From NCBI GenBank assembly GCA_003224905.1, contig QIAA01000057.1:1-40390 (forward strand): a stretch of DNA of 40,390 nt, in the 5' to 3' direction. The translations under genes were made by a program, and so were the position numbers. The notes beneath the pieces were generated by a model, which searched no databases, was not told the DNA's origin, and saw nothing but the letters and a program-made list of their open reading frames with translations. This DNA comes from Acidobacteriota bacterium (lineage in GTDB: Bacteria; Acidobacteriota; Terriglobia; Terriglobales; Acidobacteriaceae). Position 1 is the stretch's first letter. Every line of letters starts with the position of its first letter. Shown one piece after another: positions 24,551-31,631 of the stretch.

Positions 24551-25942
24551 ATGGCTTTCGACACTATCATTGCCAACGGGACCGTGGCCACTGCCACAGA
24601 TACTTACCAGGCCGACCTTGCCATTGAGGACGGCAAGATCGTCGCCATCGGCCGCAGCCTGCCGCGCGAAAACGCCAGGCGTGTCTTCGATGTGCCCGGC
24701 AAATACATCTTCCCCGGCGGGATTGACGTCCACACACACCTGGACATGCCGTTCGGCGGCACTACGAGCGCGGATGATTTCGAGACCGGCACCCGCGCAG
24801 CCGCATTCGGCGGTACCACCACTCTCATCGACTTCGCGATCCAGTACAAAGGCCAGTCGCTGCGCACCGCATTCGACACATGGATGCAGAAGGCATCCTC
24901 GAAAGCTGTCGCCGACTACAGCTTCCATTGCATCATCACCGATCTTCCCGATGCGCGCCTTGAGGAAATGAAAGAGCTCGTCCGCGACGGCGTCACCAGT
25001 TTCAAGCTCTTCATGGCGTATCCCGGCGTTTTCATGCTCGATGACGGCAGCATCTTCAAAGCCCTGCGCATGGCCGGCAGCTCCGGCGCGATGGTCTGCA
25101 TGCACGCCGAAAACGGCGGCGCCATCGACGTGATCGTGAAGCAAGCTCTGGCCGAAGGCAAGACGGCGCCCAAGTATCACGCTCTCACTCGTCCGACTAC
25201 GGCCGAAGCCGAAGCCACCTCTCGCGCCATTGCGCTGGCGGAAATGGCGGGTGCGCCGGTCTACATCGTTCATCTCAGTTGCAACGATGCGTTGGAAAAA
25301 GTCCGTGAGGCTCGCGACCGTGGCCTGCCTGTGTACGCTGAGACCTGTCCGCAGTATCTCTATCTTTCCATAGAGAACTTCGACGTGCCCGGATTTGAAG
25401 GCGCCAAGTACGTCTTCACACCACCGCTACGCGAAAAGTGGCACCAGGAAAAACTGTGGAAGGGATTGAAGAACGATCACCTGCAAGTCGTATCCACGGA
25501 TCACTGTCCGTTTTGCTTCAAGGAACAGAAAGAACTCGGCGTCGGCGACTTCACCAAAATCCCCAACGGGGGTCCTGGAATCGAGCACCGCATGAGTCTC
25601 GTATACTCGGGCGGCGTCGCTCAGGGACGCTTCAACGTGAATCGCTTTGTCGAACTGATCGCAACCACTCCCGCCAAGCTCTTCGGACTTTACCCGCGCA
25701 AGGGCACCATCGCCGTCGGCAGCGACGCCGATCTCGTGATTTTCGATCCCAACCGCGAGCACACCATCAGCGCCAAAACTCACCACATGCGCGTGGACTA
25801 CTCGATGTTCGAAGGAATAAAGGTGAAGGGCATGCCCGACCTCGTGTTCTCTCGCGGGCGCGTGTTGGTGGAGAATGAAAAATTCCTCGGCCGTGCAGGG
25901 CAAGGAGAATTTCTGAAACGCGGCGCCTCGCCCGGAATCTAG
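24551..25942 (+). CDS. hydA: dihydropyrimidinase (D-hydantoinase)
   Basis: Binuclear zinc amidohydrolase that opens the ring of dihydrouracil/dihydrothymine to N-carbamoyl-beta-amino acids. The 463-residue protein shows His61 and His63 ([15 protein letters not shown]), the carbamylated Lys152 ([18 protein letters not shown]), AEN with a metal His (MHAENG), [11 protein letters not shown], and the metal Asp in [13 protein letters not shown]. Length and motifs match dihydropyrimidinases rather than allantoinase or dihydroorotase. It stands alone on the plus strand, divergent from the LLM oxidoreductase, and its last 4 bp overlap the end of glpK tail to tail. Confidence 0.94.
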   Translation: MAFDTIIANGTVATATDTYQADLAIEDGKIVAIGRSLPRENARRVFDVPGKYIFPGGIDVHTHLDMPFGGTTSADDFETGTRAAAFGGTTTLIDFAIQYKGQSLRTAFDTWMQKASSKAVADYSFHCIITDLPDARLEEMKELVRDGVTSFKLFMAYPGVFMLDDGSIFKALRMAGSSGAMVCMHAENGGAIDVIVKQALAEGKTAPKYHALTRPTTAEAEATSRAIALAEMAGAPVYIVHLSCNDALEKVREARDRGLPVYAETCPQYLYLSIENFDVPGFEGAKYVFTPPLREKWHQEKLWKGLKNDHLQVVSTDHCPFCFKEQKELGVGDFTKIPNGGPGIEHRMSLVYSGGVAQGRFNVNRFVELIATTPAKLFGLYPRKGTIAVGSDADLVIFDPNREHTISAKTHHMRVDYSMFEGIKVKGMPDLVFSRGRVLVENEKFLGRAGQGEFLKRGASPGI

Positions 25943-27423
25943 TGCTCCCAGGCTTTGGCGCGCGCGAGCGCTTCATTCCATCTTTGCCGCAGTGCTTCCC
26001 TCTGCGAGCTCGCCATCGTTGGCTCGAAACGGCGTTCGTTGCGGGCGCTCGCAATTTCTTTCACATCGCGCCAGTACCCCACGCCGAGGCCCGCCAGGTA
26101 TGCAGCTCCCAGCGCGGTCGTCTCGGTCACCGCCGGCCGCACCACCGGGATACCGAGGATGTCCGCCTGAAACTGCATCAGCATGTCATTGCTCGCGGCG
26201 CCTCCATCCACCCGCAGCTCCGGCAGCCGAGTACCAGTATCCGACTGCACCGCGGCCAGCAGGTCGGCAACCTGATACGCGATACTCTCCAGCGCTGCCC
26301 TTGCCAGGTGGCCCGCCTTCGTCCCGCGAGTCAGCCCAAAAATCGATCCCCGAGCGTACTGATCCCAATGCGGCGCGCCCAGTCCCACGAACGCCGGCAC
26401 GAAATACACGCCGCCATTGTCCGCAACCGATGCTGCCAATTCCTCGATCTCCGCGGACGTGTGAATCAGCCCCAGCCCGTCTCGCAGCCATTGCACCACC
26501 GCGCCGCCAATGAACACGCTGCCCTCGAGCGCGTATTCCATGGCATCGCCAATTTTCCAGGCCACGGTCGTCACCAGCCGGTTCCGCGATGGCACCGCGC
26601 GCGTTCCCGTATTCTGCAGCGTGAAGCATCCGGTCCCGTAAGTATTCTTGGTCAGTCCCGGTGAGCAGCATTGCTGCCCGAATAGTGAAGCCTGCTGGTC
26701 GCCTGCAATCCCCGCGATCGGAACCCCGCCGAGCCCCAGCGTCGTCGTAACCTCGCCGTAAACCTCGCTGGAGGCGCGCACCTCCGGCATCATCGAGCGC
26801 GGAATACGAAACAGGCGCAGCAGTTCGTCGTCCCACTGTGCGGTGTGGATGTTGTAAAGCATCGTTCGCGAGGCATTGCTGGCATCAGTCAGATGTAAAC
26901 GGCCGCTCGTCAGTTTCCACATCAGCCAGCTGTCGACTGTGCCGAAGGCAAGCTGCCCTGAGTCCGCAAGCTGGCGCGCTCCCGCGACATTGTCCAGAAT
27001 CCAGGCGATCTTGCTGGCGGAAAAATAGGAATCAATCAGCAACCCGGTGCGCTGCTGAATCAGAGCTTCACGATCTTCGGCTTTAAGCTGATCGCAGAGT
27101 CCCGCGGTGCGGCGATCCTGCCAGACGATGGCGTTGTAGACCGGATGCCCCGTCTGGCGATTCCACACAATCGCCGTCTCACGCTGGTTGGTAATCCCAA
27201 TGCCAGCGATGTCCCGAGGCCGCAATTCCGCACGGCTCAAGACTTCGACCGCAACGCTGATCTGTGACGACCAGATTTCCTCTGGATTGTGCTCCACCCA
27301 TCCCGGCTGCGGAAAAATCTGCTCGAACTCACGCTGCGCAACGGCCTTGATCGTGCCTTCGTGATCGAACAGAATCGCCCGCGAACTGGTTGTGCCCTGA
27401 TCTAGCGCCAGGATGTATTGCAA
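25939..27423 (-). CDS. glpK: glycerol kinase
   Basis: FGGY-family kinase that phosphorylates glycerol to sn-glycerol 3-phosphate with ATP. The 494-residue protein begins at a TTG codon (27423) with a gggaga ribosome site. It starts [20 protein letters not shown], the phosphate-binding loop of the actin-like fold. Glycerol-contact segments are [20 protein letters not shown] and [21 protein letters not shown] and [19 protein letters not shown] are family signatures. No glpF or glpD is adjacent. It is unrelated to the pyrimidine pathway except for proximity. Confidence 0.95.
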   Translation of the reverse strand: MQYILALDQGTTSSRAILFDHEGTIKAVAQREFEQIFPQPGWVEHNPEEIWSSQISVAVEVLSRAELRPRDIAGIGITNQRETAIVWNRQTGHPVYNAIVWQDRRTAGLCDQLKAEDREALIQQRTGLLIDSYFSASKIAWILDNVAGARQLADSGQLAFGTVDSWLMWKLTSGRLHLTDASNASRTMLYNIHTAQWDDELLRLFRIPRSMMPEVRASSEVYGEVTTTLGLGGVPIAGIAGDQQASLFGQQCCSPGLTKNTYGTGCFTLQNTGTRAVPSRNRLVTTVAWKIGDAMEYALEGSVFIGGAVVQWLRDGLGLIHTSAEIEELAASVADNGGVYFVPAFVGLGAPHWDQYARGSIFGLTRGTKAGHLARAALESIAYQVADLLAAVQSDTGTRLPELRVDGGAASNDMLMQFQADILGIPVVRPAVTETTALGAAYLAGLGVGYWRDVKEIASARNERRFEPTMASSQREALRQRWNEALARAKAWEH

Positions 27424-27507
27424 AGCCGTCTCCCAGGTCCAGTCACATTTGCGTCAGAGTGCAATTTGCAGGCTACAGCTGAGAACACCAACTCGCGACG
27501 CGCTTCG

Positions 27508-28056
27508 TCACTCGGACGCCGTGCTCTTCTGCAGTGCATCAAGCGCGGCGAGGACTTCATTACTGTGACTGTTAGGACTTACATTCATGTACGCGCGCTC
27601 GATTCGCCCATTGGGACCGATAATGAATGTATGCCGCGCCGCCATTTGAGTAATCCCAAAATTCATCAGCGACCCGTACAGTTTCGAGGCTTGACGGCTG
27701 GTGTCCGCCAGCAGCTTGAAATTCAGCCCTTCTTTGGCGCAGAACTGTTTGTGGGAGTCCGCGCTGTCCACGCTCACTCCCAGCACAACCGCATTCTTCT
27801 TCGCGTATTGTTGCTGATCGCGCTGAAAGTTATGCGCCTCGATAGTGCATCCTCGTGTGAAATCCTTGGGGTAGAAATACAACACTACCCATTTTCCGCG
27901 ATAGTCCTTCAGGCTTACCGGCACGCCATCTTGTGAAGGAAGCGTGAACTCAGGCGCTGTAGTTCCAATCTGCGGCGCTGAACCGGAGGATGCGAAGCGC
28001 CATGCGACGCCTGCAACCACCAGCAAAAGCATTGCGAAGATGATGCACAAGCGCAT
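27508..28056 (-). CDS. membrane-anchored peroxiredoxin (BCP/PrxQ type)
   Basis: Thiol peroxidase of the AhpC/TSA superfamily. The N-terminus MRLCIIFAMLLLVVAGVAWR is a signal anchor, placing the domain outside the cytoplasm. The peroxidatic Cys70 lies in PKDFTRGCTIEAHNF. The family normally has TPGCT, so Pro is replaced by Arg here. The PrxQ/BCP partner Cys five residues on (CTxEAC) is missing. Another Cys occurs in HKQFCAKEGLNFKLLADTS and might serve as resolving residue. 182 residues. Function as a peroxidase is likely, its reductant unknown. Confidence 0.88.
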   Translation of the reverse strand: MRLCIIFAMLLLVVAGVAWRFASSGSAPQIGTTAPEFTLPSQDGVPVSLKDYRGKWVVLYFYPKDFTRGCTIEAHNFQRDQQQYAKKNAVVLGVSVDSADSHKQFCAKEGLNFKLLADTSRQASKLYGSLMNFGITQMAARHTFIIGPNGRIERAYMNVSPNSHSNEVLAALDALQKSTASE

Positions 28057-28192
28057 TGCCTTCGGTTGAGGAGAGCAGGCTATATCGGGGCAATTCAGTT
28101 GTCCAGGCGAGCCCGCTTGCGACCCCGGTCTCGACAGCGCAATCGCTGAATCGCTTTACCTGACTCCTGAATCCATTATCTAGTTTCTGTCC

Positions 28193-28624
28193 ATGCTCAA
28201 ACTAGGCCGATCCCATTACGAGTCGATCCGACAGCATGGGGAAGAAACATACCCTCATGAATGCTGCGGAGTGCTGCTGGGGCAGTTCGAAGGGGAAGTT
28301 CGGCTGGTCACCTCGATTGCGCGCTGCGGCAACACGCGCACCGATTCGCCACAGAACCGGTATCACATTGATCCCAAGGAACTGGTGCGCATCCAGCGTG
28401 AAGGGCGCGAACGTGGCGAAGACATCATCGGTTTCTACCATTCCCATCCCGATCATCCAGCACAGTGGTCATCTACCGACCTGGCCGAGGCGCACTGGTT
28501 AGGCTGTTCGTATGTGATCACCAGCGTGGAGAACGGGAAAGCCGTGCTGACGAACTCCTTCGAGCTGACCGGCAGCGATGAGAATCAGAAGAAATTGGTG
28601 AATGAGAACGTTGAGATAGTTTGA
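28193..28624 (+). CDS. JAMM/MPN metalloprotease, Mec+/QbsD-like
   Basis: Zinc isopeptidase-fold protein of the M67 JAMM family, 143 residues. The complete site is visible: Glu23 in YPHECCGVLLG, His83 and His85 in GFYHSHPDHPAQW, Ser93 and Asp96 in SSTD. In bacteria these enzymes act with ubiquitin-like sulfur carriers. Mec+ of Mycobacterium frees cysteine from CysO, and QbsD trims residues after the Gly-Gly of QbsE. A MoaD-like carrier ending GGRR and a MoeZ-type E1 lie 0.6-1.0 kb downstream on the same strand, so carrier maturation or product release is a strong inference. No clear ribosome site precedes the ATG. Confidence 0.9.
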   Translation: MLKLGRSHYESIRQHGEETYPHECCGVLLGQFEGEVRLVTSIARCGNTRTDSPQNRYHIDPKELVRIQREGRERGEDIIGFYHSHPDHPAQWSSTDLAEAHWLGCSYVITSVENGKAVLTNSFELTGSDENQKKLVNENVEIV

Positions 28625-28635
28625 GGCTTGTGTGG

Positions 28636-28655
28636 CGCGGACACTCTTGTCCGCG
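28636..28655. terminator. hairpin between convergent genes
   Basis: Arms cgcggaca and tgtccgcg pair perfectly around a 4-base loop (ctct). It lies between the stop of the JAMM gene (28624) and the stop of the convergent membrane-protein gene (28665). There is no T run, so it is a weak terminator or a dispersed palindrome used as one. Confidence 0.6.
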
Positions 28656-28664
28656 TGGCCCGGA

Positions 28665-29111
28665 CTAGAGCTTCGATGGCACGGAAGATAGTTGCTGTGC
28701 GCGAAAGTAATTCCGCACTCGCGGCCCCGTCATATATACGAGCAGCAGCCCGGCGACTCCAACGCCGACCATTCCTTTTAGCAATTCCCCTCGGAAAATA
28801 TTAACCAGATCCCCAATCATGTTCATCGCGATCAGCGACACGCCCAGGATCCATCCCCAGTAGCGGCGCCTGAACCAGCCGACGCCCGCAGCGAAAAGCG
28901 TTGCCGCCAAAACGGCGAACGGAAGAGCAGCGACTCTGCCCAACGGTGCAAGCTGAGCATGTGCTGTCGGATTGAGGACCCACGCGCGATCTAGAATCGT
29001 GCCGGGTATTGCAAGCGTGATCGCAGCATAAGTCGCCATCAGGGAACCGAAAAACAAGAAGATGCCGAGGGCCAGGAATCCAATGGGCCTGGGTTGGTGG
29101 GTCGAGATCAT
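28665..29111 (-). CDS. hypothetical membrane protein
   Basis: Using the ATG at 29111 gives 148 residues starting MISTHQPRPIGFLALGIFLF. The frame opens to 29204, but those residues look non-coding. Four hydrophobic helices are visible: LALGIFLFFGSLMATYAAIT; VAALPFAVLAATLFAAGVGW; YWGWILGVSLIAMNMIGDLV; and MVGVGVAGLLLVYM. The tail is charged (RVRNYFRAQQLS). I do not recognise a named family. It splits the JAMM gene from its probable partners, on the opposite strand, so it is likely unrelated to sulfur transfer. Confidence 0.65.
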   Translation of the reverse strand: MISTHQPRPIGFLALGIFLFFGSLMATYAAITLAIPGTILDRAWVLNPTAHAQLAPLGRVAALPFAVLAATLFAAGVGWFRRRYWGWILGVSLIAMNMIGDLVNIFRGELLKGMVGVGVAGLLLVYMTGPRVRNYFRAQQLSSVPSKL

Positions 29112-29210
29112 TTCAAAGGAACATGCCCTCACCAGCATTGGTCCGTCGGCGAGGCGGCCCGCGCCACAGGCCCGCTGAATCTTGTTGGTCGGTTGTGGCA
29201 TCATCTAACC

Positions 29211-29489
29211 ATGCCCAAGATCCACATACCGACCCCCCTGCGCCAGTACGCCGGCAAACAGGCTGACGTGGAGGTCAAGGCCGCAACCGTCGGAGATGCC
29301 CTTTCTCACTTGGTATCCCAGCATCCCGATCTGCGGCGTCACCTTTACACTGAAGATGGCAAGCTGCGCGCTTTCGTGAATGTGTACTTGAACGATGAAG
29401 ACGTTCGTTACCTTCAGAAAGATGCCACTACGGTAAATGAGGGTGATAATATCTCTATTGTGCCGTCCATTGCTGGAGGGCGTCGTTGA
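29211..29489 (+). CDS. MoaD/ThiS-like ubiquitin-fold sulfur carrier with GGRR end
   Basis: 92-residue beta-grasp protein starting MPKIHIPTPLRQYAGKQADV (ATG 29211). The following segment VGDALSHLVSQHPDLRRHLY and the strand FVNVYLNDEDVRYLQ are typical of CysO/MoaD-like carriers. The C-terminus is ISIVPSIAGGRR. Active carriers end in free Gly-Gly, which E1 enzymes adenylate and thiocarboxylate, so the trailing Arg-Arg must be removed first. The JAMM protease upstream is the likely trimmer, by analogy with QbsD-QbsE. The frame opens further upstream, but no better start was seen. The MoeZ-like gene follows after 126 bp. Confidence 0.88.
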   Translation: MPKIHIPTPLRQYAGKQADVEVKAATVGDALSHLVSQHPDLRRHLYTEDGKLRAFVNVYLNDEDVRYLQKDATTVNEGDNISIVPSIAGGRR

Positions 29490-29615
29490 CCGAACCTTAC
29501 GGCTTGCGCATGAAAGTCACTTCTAACTCGCGCTGCTGTTGTTGTCGCCCCTCCTGTCTGTAGGCGTAGTTCGTCAGTCGGAAATCCTGAGAACTAATCG
29601 CAAAACGAGGTCATA

Positions 29616-30788
29616 ATGGCCACCATAACCGAACCCAAACCCGAAATCGCTACACTCAACAACGATGAAATTCTGCGCTATTCGCGGCACCTCATCATGC
29701 CGGAAGTCGGCATGGAAGGTCAGCAGAAGCTTAAAGCAGCGCGGGTGCTGTGTATCGGCGCGGGTGGTCTGGGTTCGCCGCTGTCCTTGTATCTGACAGC
29801 GGCCGGGGTGGGGACGCTCGGAATCGTGGATTTTGACGTGGTGGACTACACCAACCTGCAACGCCAGATCATCCACACTACGGACGACGTTGGCCGCAAG
29901 AAGCTGGATTCGGCCTCGGAGAAGCTGAAGGCAATCAACCCGTTTATCAATCTAAAGACCTTCGAAACCCGGCTGTCCAGCGAGAATGCGCTGGAGATCT
30001 TTCGCGACTTCGACATCATCGCCGATGGCACCGATAACTTCCCCACGCGCTACCTTGTGAACGATGCCTGCGTGCTTACGGGGAAGCCCAACGTCTACGG
30101 CTCCATCTTCCGTTTCGAAGGCCAGGCCAGCATCTTTGGCAAAGAAGAAGGACCTTGCTACCGCTGCCTGTATCCGGAGCCGCCGCCGCCCGGACTCGTG
30201 CCTTCATGCGCGGAAGGGGGAGTACTCGGGATTCTTCCGGGTTTGGTTGGCGTGATTCAGGCTACCGAAGTCATCAAGCTGATTCTTGGCCAGGGTGAGC
30301 CACTAATCGGCCGTCTGCTGCTGGTCGACGCTCTGGCTATGAAGTTCCGCGAGCTCAAGCTGCGCAAGAATCCTGATTGCCCGGCTTGCGGAACCCATCC
30401 AACCGTGACCAAACTGATCGACTACAATGAATTTTGCGGAATCCGTGGTGAGGAGAAACCGGTGGAAACGGGGGTTCCCGAAGTTCAAGTAGAGGAACTG
30501 AAGCGTCGGCTCGATGCCGGTGAAGACATTTTCGTGCTCGATGTCCGCGAGCCGCACGAGTACCAGATCTGCAACATTAATGGATATCTTATCCCGCTGG
30601 GCGATCTGCCCAAGCGCGTCCACGAACTCGACTCCAGCCGCGAAATTGTGGCCCACTGCCGTTCAGGTGTGCGCAGCGCCAAGGCTGTGAACTTTCTGCG
30701 CCAGGCTGGATTCAAGAAGGTCCATAATCTCGCTGGCGGGATTCTGGCCTGGGCCGACCGCGTGGATCCGAAAATGCCGAAGTACTGA
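29616..30788 (+). CDS. moeZ: MoeZ-like E1 adenylyltransferase with C-terminal rhodanese domain
   Basis: Activates and sulfurates a MoaD/ThiS/CysO-type carrier. The N-terminal ThiF/MoeB domain (about 1-250) has RYSRHLIMPEVGMEGQQKL, the ATP site GAGGLGSPLSLYLTAAGVG, DFDVVDYTNLQRQIIHT, and structural zinc Cys pairs CYRC (181, 184) and CPAC. The rhodanese domain (about 285-390) has DVREPHEYQ and the persulfide Cys348 in HCRSGVRS. 390 residues matches MoeZ/MOCS3. gagg precedes the ATG. With the JAMM and GGRR carrier genes it completes an E1-carrier-protease set. The acceptor (cysteine synthase, molybdopterin or other) is not in the window. Confidence 0.93.
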   Translation: MATITEPKPEIATLNNDEILRYSRHLIMPEVGMEGQQKLKAARVLCIGAGGLGSPLSLYLTAAGVGTLGIVDFDVVDYTNLQRQIIHTTDDVGRKKLDSASEKLKAINPFINLKTFETRLSSENALEIFRDFDIIADGTDNFPTRYLVNDACVLTGKPNVYGSIFRFEGQASIFGKEEGPCYRCLYPEPPPPGLVPSCAEGGVLGILPGLVGVIQATEVIKLILGQGEPLIGRLLLVDALAMKFRELKLRKNPDCPACGTHPTVTKLIDYNEFCGIRGEEKPVETGVPEVQVEELKRRLDAGEDIFVLDVREPHEYQICNINGYLIPLGDLPKRVHELDSSREIVAHCRSGVRSAKAVNFLRQAGFKKVHNLAGGILAWADRVDPKMPKY

Positions 30789-31004
30789 AGCGGGGGTTCC
30801 CAACTCCACGCATTCACAGTTTCTGGCAGTGCCGCCCAAACAACTCTCGTCGACGCCGCAAGAATGAGTCTGCGATCGCGACCTCATGAACGCGGTCTCC
30901 CCATGTGAATTACCGATCGCCAGACAACCATCCCTTAGCGCGTCGGTTCCAAGCTGAGTAGGTGCCGCATTCTTTTGCTGCATTGCGGCACAGGAGCGTG
31001 CAAG

Positions 31005-31490
31005 ATGAAAATCGTGTTGGCAATTGTCGCCATTCTGGGTTCGGCGCTGGCCCTATGGTCAGCCGACAAGCCGCGCGTTTTTGTGACTGACAGTAAGTCG
31101 TGGGAAATATCCTCAGGTGTCGGCGGGAGCGCCGACGGCTTCGGAGGAGCAGGCAAGGGCGGAGCCCGCCCGCAAACCGCGGAAATCATCAAGACCTTCG
31201 GCGAGCGCTGCCCGGGGGTGATCATCAATAACAAGCAGGAAAGGGCAGACTACGTAGTCCTGCTGGATCATGAGGGCGGGAAGGAAGGCATCTCCCGGGA
31301 CAACAAAGTTGTCGTGTTCAATAAAGACGGCGATTCCATCATGAGCCGCTCCACCCGCTTGCTGGGAAATGCCGTAAAGGACGCATGCGGGGCGATCGCC
31401 AGCGATTGGCCGAAGCAGGTGGTCAAGGCGGCTAACGCTCCGGAAAAAAAGAACTCCCTTACTCCAGTCGTGGCCGGCAAGAACGAGTAG
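31005..31490 (+). CDS. hypothetical exported protein
   Basis: 161-residue protein, ATG at 31005 with aggagc upstream. MKIVLAIVAILGSALALWSA is a Sec signal peptide with cleavage probable after ALWSA. The mature part has a Gly-rich stretch (SGVGGSADGFGGAGKGG) and then ERCPGVIINNKQERADYVVL, followed by FNKDGDSIMSRSTRLLGNAV. This resembles small acidobacterial secreted proteins that I cannot name. Two Cys (ERCPG, DACGA) could form a disulfide. It stands between moeZ and the M1 peptidase gene. Confidence 0.7.
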   Translation: MKIVLAIVAILGSALALWSADKPRVFVTDSKSWEISSGVGGSADGFGGAGKGGARPQTAEIIKTFGERCPGVIINNKQERADYVVLLDHEGGKEGISRDNKVVVFNKDGDSIMSRSTRLLGNAVKDACGAIASDWPKQVVKAANAPEKKNSLTPVVAGKNE

Positions 31491-31631
31491 GTCTGGAGAA
31501 CCTCGGGGATCAGCGGCAATCAGTGTCGTTTCGGAACGAATTCTGGAACAAATAACTGAAGTTAATTGTTGCATTTTTGGTGCATTGGTTCATAATGAGC
31601 GGCGCTTCTTCCTTCCCCCGAGGGAGGCAGT

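Noticed and set aside
24461..25273. Upstream extension of the LLM oxidoreductase frame
   Set aside because: It is antisense to dihydropyrimidinase; the LLM fold begins at the ATG at 24460 with a ribosome site before it.
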